Shown in pieces: positions 54,320 to 63,861 of a stretch of DNA of 64,000 bases. Every line of letters starts with the position of its first letter. Within the stretch, counting starts at the first letter, position 1. The translations under genes were made by a program, and so were the position numbers. Source of the stretch: Pedobacter paludis. Its GTDB lineage: Bacteria > Bacteroidota > Bacteroidia > Sphingobacteriales > Sphingobacteriaceae. The notes below the pieces were generated by a model. The model saw only the letters and a program-made list of their open reading frames with translations, was not told the DNA's origin and did no database searches. The DNA lies in the NCBI RefSeq assembly GCF_003173575.1, contig NZ_QGNY01000002.1:62001-126000 (forward strand), given 5' to 3'.

Positions 54320-55084
54320 TTACATTTTAGAATGAGCTTTAGAATAATTTAGTTTTTGATTACCAATGGCATATTCAATGCCTCCTAGTAAGTGTCTTAA
54401 AAACTTATCTTCTGCCCAGGTTTCATTTGTGTGCCCCATAGAAGTGTAAAAAGCCCTACCGCCATCAAAACTATGATACCAGCTAAATGGATGGAAAGTG
54501 CCGTTTTTACCACCATTATATGATGTTTCATCAATTGTAATCAGCACCTTAATATCTGGATTAATATCTTTAAAATTGTACAGTTCATCTTTGTGCATCC
54601 AAACCGAATCGGTTAAAAATTTTGTTGATGGATGCTTTTTATCTTTAACCACAAATCTTGCTTCCTGAACTGCAGGGTGACTGGTAAAGTAAGCACCAGC
54701 AAGTTTCCCATACCATGGCCAATCGTACTCGGTATCAGTTGCGGCATGAACACCAACATAACCGCCACCTGCCTGAATATATCTTTCGAAAGCAACTTGT
54801 TGTGTGTTATCCAAAACATCACCTGTTGTACTTAAAAAAATTACGGAGGCATAATTTTTTAAATTTTCTTCGGTAAACTTTGAAGCATCTTCTGTAGTAT
54901 CTACCGCAAAATTGTGTTCTAAGCCCAGCTTTTGGATGGCCAGTTTGCCAACACCAATAGATGCATGTCTAAATCCCTTTGTTTTAGAAAACACTAAAAT
55001 TTTCGGTGTTTTTTTTGCCGAGATATGACTTTGAAAAATAATAAGCGAAGCAATTAAAAGGCAGATAGAAAATAATCTTTTCAT
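54320..55084 (-). CDS. secreted ThuA-like protein
   Basis: This 254-residue protein has a signal peptide (MKRLFSICLLIASLIIFQSHISA) and a ThuA (trehalose utilisation) glutamine-amidotransferase-like fold: ILVFSKTKGFRHASI, VIFLSTTGDVL, GGGYVGVHAATDTEYDW, and the C-terminal FYTSMGHTNETWAE. Many Bacteroidota secrete ThuA-domain proteins with putative carbohydrate roles. The true reaction is unknown. It lies 40 bp after the tyrosine phosphatase gene in the same direction. Confidence 0.87.
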   Translation of the reverse strand: MKRLFSICLLIASLIIFQSHISAKKTPKILVFSKTKGFRHASIGVGKLAIQKLGLEHNFAVDTTEDASKFTEENLKNYASVIFLSTTGDVLDNTQQVAFERYIQAGGGYVGVHAATDTEYDWPWYGKLAGAYFTSHPAVQEARFVVKDKKHPSTKFLTDSVWMHKDELYNFKDINPDIKVLITIDETSYNGGKNGTFHPFSWYHSFDGGRAFYTSMGHTNETWAEDKFLRHLLGGIEYAIGNQKLNYSKAHSKM

Positions 55085-55124
55085 GAAAATATTTGGTTAG
55101 GGTGAATCCTTGTAAAGTGTGAAT

Positions 55125-55559
55125 TTAAGAAAGTTGTTTGATAATTTCTCTACATCTTTCTTCCACTTGCTTACAAACGGGCTCAAATAACGAATCATCC
55201 CAATAAGGATCTGTAACTTCATCGTTATCTAAAAATAATTTAACCTTTTCCCGCTCCTCAAAGGTTCTTGCCAAGCGCTGAACATCAATTAAATTGTTCC
55301 GATCCATTACAAAAATAAGATCGTAACGATTAAACATGTCTTGACTAAATTGCTGAGCCCTTTGATTGCTGATGTCGTAACCGATCTGTTTTGCAGCCAA
55401 GGTACTTCTACGATCCGGGGCTTTTCCAATGTGCCAATCTCCAGTTCCGGCCGAGGCAATTTCCCAGTTTAAATTTTCTTTGTCGGATAGATGGCGCATA
55501 ATGCCTTCCGCCAAAGGCGAGCGACAAATATTGCCCAGACAGACCATTAAAATTTTCAA
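55125..55559 (-). CDS. low-molecular-weight protein-tyrosine phosphatase
   Basis: This 144-residue enzyme dephosphorylates phosphotyrosine, often on capsule-related kinases. The P-loop is C7-L-G-N-I-C12-R13-S and the general acid is Asp117 (DPYW). Family length is standard. It starts 4 bp after the preceding lipoprotein gene, so the two are coupled. No tyrosine kinase gene is nearby. Confidence 0.93.
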   Translation of the reverse strand: MKILMVCLGNICRSPLAEGIMRHLSDKENLNWEIASAGTGDWHIGKAPDRRSTLAAKQIGYDISNQRAQQFSQDMFNRYDLIFVMDRNNLIDVQRLARTFEEREKVKLFLDNDEVTDPYWDDSLFEPVCKQVEERCREIIKQLS

Positions 55560-55563
55560 ATAT

Positions 55564-56001
55564 TTATTTCTTGGCGGTGTATGTGTAACTTACAGTGTAA
55601 GTAATGTTATTCTCTGTATAAACGTAATTATTGGTTATTATGTTTCCGCTTAAATTGTAAATGCTTATGTGCCCAAACCCGTCATCAAGTTTAATTTCAT
55701 TGCCAGTTTTTGTCCACTTTGCATTTTTAAAACTAATCATATCGCATAATGGACCAGTTGATGTAAACGCATAAGATCCATCTTTAGAAAAGACCAGTGT
55801 AAAATTATTATTTAGGCAGGCAGATGAACCAGATATCAGCATCAAATTCGTTTCTGACTTTCCATCTACCACCTTGGCAGGAGTAATTGTTGCAGATGCC
55901 AATGGCCAGTTGTATGTGGTTATGTCGACAACCTCAGAAACAGTTTTCTTTTTGCAAGCAAATGCTAAACAAATGGTCACAATTAGTAATATTTTTTTCA
56001 T
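55564..56001 (-). CDS. lipoprotein with lipocalin-like fold, function unknown
   Basis: This 145-residue protein has a lipoprotein signal (LAFAC, Cys16, then a Lys run) and a beta-rich mature domain. It resembles the lipocalin-like domains seen in many Bacteroidota lipoproteins (NFTLVFSKDGSYAFTSTG, KWTKTGNEIKLDDGFG). The Lys run after the lipid Cys may retain it at the inner membrane or periplasmic face. It is first in a short operon with the tyrosine phosphatase and ThuA-like genes. Confidence 0.75.
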   Translation of the reverse strand: MKKILLIVTICLAFACKKKTVSEVVDITTYNWPLASATITPAKVVDGKSETNLMLISGSSACLNNNFTLVFSKDGSYAFTSTGPLCDMISFKNAKWTKTGNEIKLDDGFGHISIYNLSGNIITNNYVYTENNITYTVSYTYTAKK

Positions 56002-56079
56002 AGCTTTTTTTGGTTTCTACTTAAACGAGTCGACAGGCAAAATAGCTACAGTAAAATAAATTAATATGTGTTACAGAAA

Positions 56080-56886
56080 CTAGCCATAAATATCGTTAAG
56101 CATTTTGGCCAAGCGAACGCCACCTTTTAATAACTGTTGATTAAGTGTATCTACCCATTCAAAATTATAGCGATAGCTTAATTTTGAATCTGGTTTAGTA
56201 TGATCATAAATTTTAGCACACACATTGTATGATTCGTAAATGCAATCTTTAAGGCTTGTATTCTGCCAGTTGTAAAGTTGCACTGCTGATGGATGATTAA
56301 TCGCTTTAGCAAATTCTGTATAGCTTAGTTGCTGATATTCAATTAACTGTTCATCCCAAACTTTGTGCAAATTGGATTTTTCGTTAAACCATAGGACCGA
56401 AACACGGTTACCGCCTAAATCTTCTTTGTGCGCAACATGCATGGGCTGACACAAATCGCCCGCCATGTGAACAAGCATTCTCAAGGCCAATTTCTTTTGA
56501 TCTGCGGTGCTACTCGTCTTTTTTAATATTGCGATCAAATCTGGAATTTTATTGTAAAGATTTGGTGCCTTTTCAGTTTCTAGAATGTTGTAAACACCAG
56601 CCTTATCCAATCCGCCAGGCAAATTAACAAAGTGCCAGTTGTACATGTAATTGTAAGTAGAGTCTGATTTAATAAAATCGCCCCAGTTTGCAGACATGGC
56701 CAAACTTTCTGAACCTAAGATGGCCTGAATGGCCTTACGTGTTTTTACTTTTAGATAACTATCGGCAATTTCGCCAACCACGCGGTGACCAATCATTCCC
56801 CATGCATTTGCCTGGATGGGCAAATAAGCCAAAACTCCGAAGACTAATGCGCTGGTTAATTTTTTTCTTATTGATGTAAATATCAT
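56080..56886 (-). CDS. secreted S1/P1-type zinc nuclease
   Basis: This 268-residue nuclease has a signal peptide (to about residue 28) and then the exact mature start of the S1/P1 family, Trp29 with His34 (WGMIGHRVVGEIA), which are zinc ligands. Further ligand motifs are NWGDFIKSD, NWHFVNLP, HMAGDLCQPMHVAHKEDLGG and KSNLHKVWDEQLIE. It should degrade single-stranded DNA/RNA outside the cytoplasm for phosphate or nucleoside scavenging. It starts 1 bp after the preceding lipoprotein-like gene ends. Confidence 0.93.
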   Translation of the reverse strand: MIFTSIRKKLTSALVFGVLAYLPIQANAWGMIGHRVVGEIADSYLKVKTRKAIQAILGSESLAMSANWGDFIKSDSTYNYMYNWHFVNLPGGLDKAGVYNILETEKAPNLYNKIPDLIAILKKTSSTADQKKLALRMLVHMAGDLCQPMHVAHKEDLGGNRVSVLWFNEKSNLHKVWDEQLIEYQQLSYTEFAKAINHPSAVQLYNWQNTSLKDCIYESYNVCAKIYDHTKPDSKLSYRYNFEWVDTLNQQLLKGGVRLAKMLNDIYG

Positions 56887-56887
56887 T

Positions 56888-57439
56888 TTATAATTCTTTT
56901 TGTACGCAGGTAATTTTTTCCTTGAGGGTTAACTTAATTTCACGCTGATCACTTAAACTTTCAAGAAGCAAGGTATCTGCCGAACGTTTTTTTATCAAAA
57001 AGTTTTTATCGTAACGTCCGATTCGATAGCAACCTGAAATTTTCTGTTTGTAATTGGCGTAAGTAAAAGTAGCCCCAACAAATAACGTATCGCCTTTTAC
57101 TGCATAAACACCTTTGGCATATTCTTTCCATACACCGTTATTGTAACAGGAATCTTCGTAAAAATTAACCTTACTGTGGGTTACAAAATCAATGTAAACC
57201 GAATCGCAGGTAAACTTAAAATGATGCTGGGTATAATTGGTTAACTTATTGCTAAAAGCTACAGAATCTTCGTTCCAAATACCTTGCATAAATGCTTCCC
57301 CTTTGCCCTGAATGTTTGGACGAGAAGTACAAGAAAACTGTAAGATGGAAAAGGTAAAAAGGAGAATGTACAAACGCCTTGGCCACCAAGAAAGCTTGAT
57401 TGTTTTGAAACCAAGAAGTTTATTAATTGATTTTGGCAT
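56888..57439 (-). CDS. putative lipoprotein of unknown function
   Basis: This 183-residue protein has a hydrophobic segment ending in LQFSC (Cys38) preceded by a long basic N-terminus, so it is a likely lipoprotein. An internal start is possible, but no Met lies close to the signal. The mature part is beta-rich and Cys-containing (FTCDSVYIDFVTHSK, CYNNGVWKEYAKGVYAVKGD). It lies between fumC and the S1/P1 nuclease, and is coupled to the latter. I do not recognise the family. Confidence 0.7.
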   Translation of the reverse strand: MPKSINKLLGFKTIKLSWWPRRLYILLFTFSILQFSCTSRPNIQGKGEAFMQGIWNEDSVAFSNKLTNYTQHHFKFTCDSVYIDFVTHSKVNFYEDSCYNNGVWKEYAKGVYAVKGDTLFVGATFTYANYKQKISGCYRIGRYDKNFLIKKRSADTLLLESLSDQREIKLTLKEKITCVQKEL

Positions 57440-57542
57440 TTTTCGAAAGGCGATTATCTTTTAATTCTTAAGCACTATTTTGAGTTGATTAAACCCGATT
57501 GATGCTGAAAGCTTTTTTGTTTGAAACAACGTTAATAATCTA

Positions 57543-57602
57543 TCATGCTGAGGCACGAAGCATCTGCAACCCATGAAACAGATGCATCGTTCCTCAGCAT
57601 GA
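57543..57602. repeat. inverted-repeat element (TCATGCTGAGG ... CCTCAGCATGA)
   Basis: Arms of 24 nt (57543-57566 and 57579-57602) with two mismatches enclose a 12-nt loop. Each arm has TCATGCTGAGG followed by CGA and GCATCTG, the same TCAT-n-CTGAG ... CGAAG-n-ATCT pattern as the other interspersed repeats. The rest of the gap 57440-57745 holds no gene. Confidence 0.8.
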
Positions 57603-57726
57603 CAGCAGTTGAAATAACTTGAAGCAAAAGCGGGGCTACCGTAACCAAGCACGCATTGCACTGCTTTTCTAAACTCCAAACCCTAATGGGACTTTCCTGA
57701 ACTTCGTATAATTACGCTTCAGAAAA

Positions 57727-57745
57727 AGATTCCCCCTTCAGGGGG
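57727..57745 (-). terminator. short terminator at the end of fumC
   Basis: On the minus strand CCCCC-TGAA-GGGGG directly follows the fumC stop codon and is followed by AATCTTTTTC. The T-run is weak. Confidence 0.6.
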
Positions 57746-59143
57746 TTATTTTAAGCTTCCAACCATATCTTCTGGGCGCACCCACTCATCAAATTGTTCG
57801 TTGGTTAATAAGCCCAACTCAACGGCTGCAACTTTTAATGTTTTATTTTCCTTGTGTGCTTTCTTGGCAATTTTGGCTGCATTTTCATAACCAACATGCG
57901 GATTTAAAGCTGTAACCAACATCAGCGAGTTTTGTAAATGCTTTTCTATTTCTGGTAAATTAGCCGTAATGCCTTCAGCACACTTATCGTTAAAAGAAAC
58001 ACAGGCATCGCCAATCAAACGTGCAGATTGCAGTACATTGGCCGCAATTAAAGGTTTAAAAACATTAAGTTCGAAATGGCCAGACATACCGCCCACTGAA
58101 ACTGCAACATCATTACCCATAACCTGGGCGCAAACCATTGTCATTGCTTCAGGCTGTGTCGGATTAACTTTTCCCGGCATGATAGAAGAACCCGGCTCGT
58201 TATCTGGAATTACAATTTCGCCAATGCCACAACGCGGGCCCGAACTTAACATACGCACATCGTTAGCTACCTTCATTAATGCCACTGCTGTACGTTTCAA
58301 AGCACCAGAAAGTTCCACCATTGCATCGTGTGCGGCTAAGGCTTCAAATTTATTTGGCGCCGTAACAAAAGGCAAACCTGTTAAATCGGCTATTTTTTCA
58401 GCCACCAAAACATCGTATCCTTTTGGGGTATTTAAACCTGTACCAACAGCTGTACCGCCTAATGCCAGCTCTGCAACCATTACCAGAGCATTTTTAATGG
58501 CTCTGATGCTGTTATCAATTTGCTGAACGTAACCAGAAAATTCCTGCCCTAAGGTTAATGGGGTTGCATCCATAAAATGGGTACGACCAGTTTTAACAAT
58601 CGAACTAAATTCTTCAACCTTTTTAGCCAAAGTATTTCTCAGTTTTTCTAACCCTGGAATTGTATTTTCAACTGTTAATTTATAGGCTGCAATGTGCATT
58701 GCGGTTGGGTAAGTATCGTTTGATGATTGCGATTTGTTTACATCATCATTCGGGTGAAGTACTTTTTTATCATCAGCCAAAGAACCTCCGTTAATTACGT
58801 GAGCACGATTTGCGATAACCTCGTTGCCGTTCATATTACTTTGCGTACCTGAACCAGTTTGCCAGATTACCAAAGGAAACTGATCATCCAACTGGCCAGC
58901 AATAATTTCATCGCAGGCTTTGGCAATTAAATCTGCTTTCTCTGCAGAAAGTACACCAAGCTCGGTATTGGCTTGTGCAGCTGCTTTTTTTAGGTATCCA
59001 AAAGCATGGATAATTTCTTTAGGCATTGAACCTTCTGGCCCGATTTTGAAGTTATTGCGTGAGCGTTCGGTTTGTGCACCCCAATATTTATCTGCAGGCA
59101 CCTGCACCTCGCCCATGGTATCGTGTTCTATTCTGAAACTCAT
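57746..59143 (-). CDS. fumC: class II fumarate hydratase
   Basis: This TCA-cycle enzyme hydrates fumarate to malate. The 465-residue protein starts [26 protein letters not shown]. It has [19 protein letters not shown], the catalytic-His region [17 protein letters not shown], and the signature [16 protein letters not shown] with the catalytic Ser loop near residue 315. Length and motifs match oxygen-stable FumC. A good promoter lies just upstream. Confidence 0.96.
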   Translation of the reverse strand: MSFRIEHDTMGEVQVPADKYWGAQTERSRNNFKIGPEGSMPKEIIHAFGYLKKAAAQANTELGVLSAEKADLIAKACDEIIAGQLDDQFPLVIWQTGSGTQSNMNGNEVIANRAHVINGGSLADDKKVLHPNDDVNKSQSSNDTYPTAMHIAAYKLTVENTIPGLEKLRNTLAKKVEEFSSIVKTGRTHFMDATPLTLGQEFSGYVQQIDNSIRAIKNALVMVAELALGGTAVGTGLNTPKGYDVLVAEKIADLTGLPFVTAPNKFEALAAHDAMVELSGALKRTAVALMKVANDVRMLSSGPRCGIGEIVIPDNEPGSSIMPGKVNPTQPEAMTMVCAQVMGNDVAVSVGGMSGHFELNVFKPLIAANVLQSARLIGDACVSFNDKCAEGITANLPEIEKHLQNSLMLVTALNPHVGYENAAKIAKKAHKENKTLKVAAVELGLLTNEQFDEWVRPEDMVGSLK

Positions 59144-59166
59144 GATGGTTTTAATTTTTGTTGTCG

Positions 59167-59195
59167 CAAATTTAAGTTTTTTGCCTATAAAGCAA
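59167..59195 (-). promoter_or_regulatory. fumC promoter
   Basis: On the minus strand TTG (59195-59193), an 18-bp spacer and TAAATTTG (59174-59167) match the Bacteroidota promoter. Transcription would start near 59160, 17 nt before the ATG. Confidence 0.65.
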
Positions 59196-59250
59196 GGTAT
59201 TATATTCGATATTTACTGGGGCATGTTTCCGCTTATTTTTCCCTCGGTTT

Positions 59251-59612
59251 GATTACACGGATTTTATGATTTCACAGATTTTATTTTGAAAAGGTACTGA
59301 AGTAGTTGTTGGCTTGGGTTCGGTCCCGCTGATTCGCTCCAATCTTTTTGTGATTGTCAGTCTGAGCCTGTAGAAGACCTGCAAACAAAAAGTATTTTCG
59401 CTACCATCGGGTTTGGGTGGCATGGATACTACTATTAACAAAGATTGCATAATGCAGATTTTGGCTAAAGCCTGGGGCGCTTAAACATTTTTCCGTTGGT
59501 TGAAACCAACGGCAAAGGATGGAAAGCTGCACATACGCTCAACTGCAAAACCATCACTACCTGTTTTGCAAATCTTCGCTATTCATTGCCGTTCGACTAA
59601 AGCCAACGAAAT
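59251..59612. repeat. mosaic of interspersed repeats between fumC and the LytS-type kinase gene
   Basis: The 573-bp gap 59144-59716 has no gene. It holds, in order: GATTACACGGATTTTATG with TTCACAGATTTTATTTTG (59251-59288); a short GATTGGAGCGAATCAGCGGG element on the minus strand (59317-59345); TGTCAGTCTGAGCCTGTAGA then AGACCTGC (59355-59382); and a hairpin CCGTTGGTTGAAACCAACGG (59493-59512), followed at 59587 by GCCGTTCGACTAAAGCCAAC. Each resembles a repeat type seen elsewhere in this window or phylum. Confidence 0.6.
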
Positions 59613-59716
59613 AAATTCTGTTCCAAACCATCTAAATACTAAGTTGATAATTGCATTTACTATTTTGGTGTTTTGTAAGCCAGCTTTTAAATGGAGGTTT
59701 ATGAAAATTTTACATT

Positions 59717-61309
59717 ATGAAAAAAATAGTCTTCTTATTTCTCAACCTTGTTATTGCGGTATCTACAGCCAATGCGCAAAAAGGCATCAACTTTTCTTAT
59801 TTGTACAGTAGCGGACATAAACTGCTCATGTGTGTTGATAGTTTAGCGAAAAACGTTTACTATGACAATAAATTCTCCAATCAGCCTCAAACAGCTTTTA
59901 ATTATTTACCTGAAGTTAACAACTTAAGCATCCAAATATATTTTGATAAGAAAGACAATGTTAAGAGTTATCGTTATACAATATTAGTAGATAATAAACC
60001 CATCTTAGTTAATCAGTCAATCAATGAAGCGCAATTAACCGATGTTCAAATACCGGAACACTTAGGCTTTAAAAGGCTCGGTATTTTTCCAATAAAGGGC
60101 AAGAATGTTACGACCTTAATTTACAACATAGACAAGCCTCTTAATATTTATAAATCTATTTTTTATGGAAAACCTATTCCTAGAGCGAAAATCATAGGTT
60201 TTTCAAAACTCGCTAAAGGTGAGCACGGCTTTTACGTTACCTGGACTACGGATATAAAAGATAAAACAAACCTCAGTTTTGCTAAAAAAGATGTAGGAAT
60301 TACAGTTGTAAAAGATAAATCAGATATAGATTACCTTTACTATATCTCAATACGAGACAAGCAAACAAATAAAATAATTTTTAAATCAACTGCTTGGGAA
60401 TACGGTGGTTTAATTGATGATAATGAGTTTTTACCTTACGTGAAGATTGATAAAAGCGTATTCAAAAAATCGGGAGATTATCAAATTATTATTCAGCCAT
60501 ATCTCAGATGGAATATTTCACCAAAAGAAAAGGAAAAATACACAACAAGACAAATTCTTAGTATAACTTTGGATGAAGAAAACTTTACAACCAAAGAATT
60601 AATCACCTCAGGATTATTATTTTCACTCATCGTTGGCGCAATAACAGGTAGCTTAGTGGTTTATATCAAAAACCGACAAACGAAGAAAAAAGTTCTTGAA
60701 CAATCCAAACAAAAAGAGCTTGCTCAACTTCAGCTCAATTCAGTTCGGTCACAGTTAAATCCGCATTTTTTATTTAACGCTCTGGCTGGAATTCAAAACC
60801 TCATGAACAAAAATGAAATTGACAATGCGAATCGTTACCTGACCAAATTTGCCCGACTAACCCGAAATGTACTGGAAAGCAAAGAGTTAATCAGCTTAAC
60901 CGAAGAGAAAACGTTGTTGGATGATTATCTTCAAATGGAACAATTAAGATTTGGTTTTCAATATAAGATTAATGCAACAACAGATTTAGATACCGAAAAC
61001 ATAGAAATACCAGCAATGCTTTTACAGCCCTTTGCCGAAAACGCAGTGAAACACGGCATTGCCGAAAAAGGAAATGCTGGAATTATTGAAATAGCATTTA
61101 AGAAAAAATCTTCTGATCTTATCCTCCTAATTAAAGATAATGGCAAAGGTTTCGATTCTTCTAAAGATTACAACGGCTTAGGTTTGGCACTCAGCAAAAA
61201 CCGGATATCTTTACTCAATACAATTTACAAAGACAGCCCTTTTGTTTTAAATATCCAATCGGATATGAACGGAACGGAAATTACAATTATCTTAAAACAA
61301 TGGCTTTAA
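59717..61309 (+). CDS. LytS/YehU-type sensor histidine kinase
   Basis: This 530-residue kinase has a signal peptide (about residues 1-21, VSTANA-Q), a periplasmic beta-rich domain, a membrane helix (about 295-318) and the His_kinase motif QLNPHFLFNALAGIQNLM with His350. A HATPase domain follows (LLQPFAENAVKHGI, KDNGKGFDSS, GLGLALSKNRI). It should phosphorylate the LytTR regulator encoded 1 bp downstream. The signal sensed is unknown. Confidence 0.93.
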   Translation: MKKIVFLFLNLVIAVSTANAQKGINFSYLYSSGHKLLMCVDSLAKNVYYDNKFSNQPQTAFNYLPEVNNLSIQIYFDKKDNVKSYRYTILVDNKPILVNQSINEAQLTDVQIPEHLGFKRLGIFPIKGKNVTTLIYNIDKPLNIYKSIFYGKPIPRAKIIGFSKLAKGEHGFYVTWTTDIKDKTNLSFAKKDVGITVVKDKSDIDYLYYISIRDKQTNKIIFKSTAWEYGGLIDDNEFLPYVKIDKSVFKKSGDYQIIIQPYLRWNISPKEKEKYTTRQILSITLDEENFTTKELITSGLLFSLIVGAITGSLVVYIKNRQTKKKVLEQSKQKELAQLQLNSVRSQLNPHFLFNALAGIQNLMNKNEIDNANRYLTKFARLTRNVLESKELISLTEEKTLLDDYLQMEQLRFGFQYKINATTDLDTENIEIPAMLLQPFAENAVKHGIAEKGNAGIIEIAFKKKSSDLILLIKDNGKGFDSSKDYNGLGLALSKNRISLLNTIYKDSPFVLNIQSDMNGTEITIILKQWL

Positions 61310-61310
61310 A

Positions 61311-62054
61311 ATGAGGGCAATTTTAGTTGATGATGAACAAGCAAACTTAGAAAACCTTCAAGTTTTGCTTTTAAAAAACTGTTCCGAAGTTAAGGTTGTA
61401 GCGCTATCCCATAATATAGAAAACGCATTTGATCAAATAAATCTACACCGCCCGGATTTACTTTTTCTCGATATTCAAATGGGTAAAACTACTGGCTTCG
61501 ATTTGCTCAATATGCTTGGAGAAAAATCATTCGAAGTTATTTTTGTAACGGCTTATGATAATTATGGAATCCAGGCCGTAAAATTTGCGGCCTTGGATTA
61601 TCTACTTAAACCCGTAGATCCCGATGAATTAAAAGTTGCGGTTGGCAAAGCCGAAGAACGGATTAAAAGTAAGTTCAACAGTGATCAGCTTAATTTTTTA
61701 CTTAATCAAATTAAACGTACAGAACCGAATGTTCCCAAAATCGCTTTGCCTCAACAACACGAAATCCGTTATGTTTCTGTAAACGACATTATTCGTTGCG
61801 TAGCCGATAATACCTACACGTTTTTCTATTTAGTAAACGGCGATAAAATTTTAATCTCGAAACCGCTTAAAGAATATTCTGATTTACTTAAGCCGCATGG
61901 TTTTGTCCGGGCGCACCAAAGTCATTTGGTTAATCCAAAATTTGTGAAAAGCTGGCTTAAAGAAGATGGCGGAACTTTGTTAATGAATAATGGCGATAAA
62001 ATCCCAGTATCGAAACCCAATAGAGAAATGGTTAAAGAAGTTTTGGGCAAGTAA
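61311..62054 (+). CDS. LytTR-family response regulator
   Basis: This 247-residue regulator has a receiver domain (ILVDDEQANLE, phospho-acceptor Asp54 in LLFLDIQMG, TAYDNYGIQAVKFAALDYLLKP) and a LytTR DNA-binding domain (IRYVSVNDIIRCVADNTY, HGFVRAHQSHLVNPKFV). It is coupled to the LytS-type kinase with 1 bp between stop and start. Targets cannot be read here. Confidence 0.94.
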   Translation: MRAILVDDEQANLENLQVLLLKNCSEVKVVALSHNIENAFDQINLHRPDLLFLDIQMGKTTGFDLLNMLGEKSFEVIFVTAYDNYGIQAVKFAALDYLLKPVDPDELKVAVGKAEERIKSKFNSDQLNFLLNQIKRTEPNVPKIALPQQHEIRYVSVNDIIRCVADNTYTFFYLVNGDKILISKPLKEYSDLLKPHGFVRAHQSHLVNPKFVKSWLKEDGGTLLMNNGDKIPVSKPNREMVKEVLGK

Positions 62055-62086
62055 CCGTGCATCGAAAATGCCCCTAAATAAATGAC

Positions 62087-62470
62087 TTATCGCTTAAAAA
62101 GGATTATTTTATATGCTTTCAAATTCTTATAATAAATGCCGTGTATTTCTTTTGGCAAAACTTCGTATCCATCTTTAATTCCGTAAAGTATAAGATAAAT
62201 ATTGTTCATTTTATTTTTAACAGTGGGCAAAAACTTCATTTTAAAATCAGGATTTTCAGCACCAAATTCTGCATGGAATGTAGAAAAAAGTTTTGTTTTT
62301 GGATTTGTGATTTTTACTTCGCAGGCGGAGATGTAACCGTTGGCCAGTGAAAATCTAATGTTTAAATTTTTCATCTTACCATTATAATACTCCACATCAT
62401 AGGCTTTTTGTGCGAAAGTTGTTGATGCAAATAAAATTAAAATGAGAAATGTTGTTTTAAAGATTGTCAT
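62087..62470 (-). CDS. small secreted protein of unknown function
   Basis: This 127-residue protein has a signal peptide (MTIFKTTFLILILFASTTFA-Q) and a beta-rich mature part (YDVEYYNGKMKNLNIRFSLA, ACEVKITNPKTKLFSTFHAE). No family is recognised. It is convergent with the LytTR gene and divergent from the nucleoid-associated protein gene. Confidence 0.7.
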   Translation of the reverse strand: MTIFKTTFLILILFASTTFAQKAYDVEYYNGKMKNLNIRFSLANGYISACEVKITNPKTKLFSTFHAEFGAENPDFKMKFLPTVKNKMNNIYLILYGIKDGYEVLPKEIHGIYYKNLKAYKIILFKR

Positions 62471-62605
62471 AACCTGTGCTTTTAAATAAAGTTATAGAAT
62501 TTGAAGCATTTTACACCCAGTGAGTAGATCAGCATTTTAATGTTTTTAAATTTCTGTTTAAAAGTAGCCAATTAATTAAGCTGATTATTTACTTAATTTG
62601 CCCCC

Positions 62606-63664
62606 ATGATTTCATTTTTCGAGGCTTCGCTTAAACAATTATCTATCCACCACACAGGCAATAAGTTGCTTGAGGAATATTATAAATTATCTGATGCACC
62701 ATTAAACATTGAAGATGAGGTTTTAGGCAATTTGCTTATGCAGTATTTTCTGAAACCATTCGAAAAGGTAAATGAAGTTTATCGTTTTTATCATCCAAAC
62801 GATAACCTACAATTGAACGAGGTTTTCCATTTTGCCAATGAAATTTTCGAGAACAATGATCTTTTTCACGAAGACTCACAGCAGTTGGCAAAGTATTTAT
62901 ATGATGTTGCCAATCACCCAAAAATAAAATCTGGCGAATTGTATGTTGCCTATTTTGAAAAGGTTCAGATAGAGGGTGAACAATTGGATGTTGTCGGTAT
63001 TTTTAAATCAGAAACAAAAGATACTTATTTAAAAGTTTACCCTGAACAGGATGGCTTTAACATGAGTTACGAGCAAGACGCCATCAGCATCAATAAGCTA
63101 GATAAAGGCTGTTTAATTTTTAATGTTGATCAGGAAGAAGGTTATAAGGTTGTTGTGCTCGATCAAGCAAAAAGCAGTAATGAAAGTGCGGTATACTGGA
63201 AAGATGAATTCTTAAAATTGAAGATCAGAAACGACAGTTACAACCAAACCAACAATGTTTTGGGCGTTTATAAAAACTTTGTAACGCAAAAGCTTGATAC
63301 CGATTACGAGATTAGCAAGGCTGATAAAATTGATCTTTTAAACCGATCGATGAAGTATTTTAAGGAAAAAGAAACCTTTGACATTGAAGAGTTTGGAAAC
63401 GAAGTTATTGGAAATGCCGAGGGAATCGAATCTTTTAAAAATTATAAGAAAAATTACGAGGAGGAATACGAATCGCCTATTGCAGATAATTTTGAGATTG
63501 CCGAATCGGCTGTTAAAAAACAAGCCAGAGCCTATAAAAGTGTTTTAAAATTGGACAAGAATTTCCACATCTACATTCACGGAAATAAGGATATGATTGA
63601 GAAGGGTTATGACGATGATAAATCGATGAACTTTTACAAAGTCTATTTCAGAGAAGAGGAGTAA
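62606..63664 (+). CDS. 37-kDa nucleoid-associated protein family (NdpA/YejK-like)
   Basis: This 352-residue protein matches the nucleoid-associated protein family PF04245 in layout: FEASLKQLSIHHTGNKLLEE, YFLKPFEKVNEVYRFYH, GELYVAYFEKVQIEGEQLDVVGIFKSE, GCLIFNVDQEEGYKVVVLD and YWKDEFLKLKIRNDSYNQT. Similarity to E. coli YejK is low but the motif order holds. Some relatives serve as phage-defence or anti-restriction factors, but there is no such context here. It is monocistronic. Confidence 0.85.
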   Translation: MISFFEASLKQLSIHHTGNKLLEEYYKLSDAPLNIEDEVLGNLLMQYFLKPFEKVNEVYRFYHPNDNLQLNEVFHFANEIFENNDLFHEDSQQLAKYLYDVANHPKIKSGELYVAYFEKVQIEGEQLDVVGIFKSETKDTYLKVYPEQDGFNMSYEQDAISINKLDKGCLIFNVDQEEGYKVVVLDQAKSSNESAVYWKDEFLKLKIRNDSYNQTNNVLGVYKNFVTQKLDTDYEISKADKIDLLNRSMKYFKEKETFDIEEFGNEVIGNAEGIESFKNYKKNYEEEYESPIADNFEIAESAVKKQARAYKSVLKLDKNFHIYIHGNKDMIEKGYDDDKSMNFYKVYFREEE

Positions 63665-63680
63665 TGCTAAATAATTTTTA

Positions 63681-63716
63681 CCACAGATGCACACAGATTT
63701 AACTGTTGATCTGCAT
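63681..63716 (+). repeat. solitary CACAGAT-type repeat
   Basis: CCACAGATGCACACAGATTT at 63681-63700, then TGATCTGCA, is similar in wording to the CCCACAGATCAACATG ... TCTGCG unit of the 33.6-34.5 kb array and to 59251-59288. It may be a relic of the same or a related repeat. Confidence 0.45.
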
Positions 63717-63861
63717 TCGATTATTAATAACCTAAGTAATGTCAAATTTAGGCTAAGGAGGTCATCACTCTGAATCCATTTTCAGGTTTTTTATGCATTA
63801 AGATGAGGCTACCTGGTAGCTACAAAGCCTTTGAATAGTTTGCCTACTTACTGATTCAAAA

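Noticed and set aside
62606..63664. Phage-defence role for the 37-kDa nucleoid-associated protein
   Set aside because: The immediate neighbours are not defence genes, and the family is mainly chromosomal.
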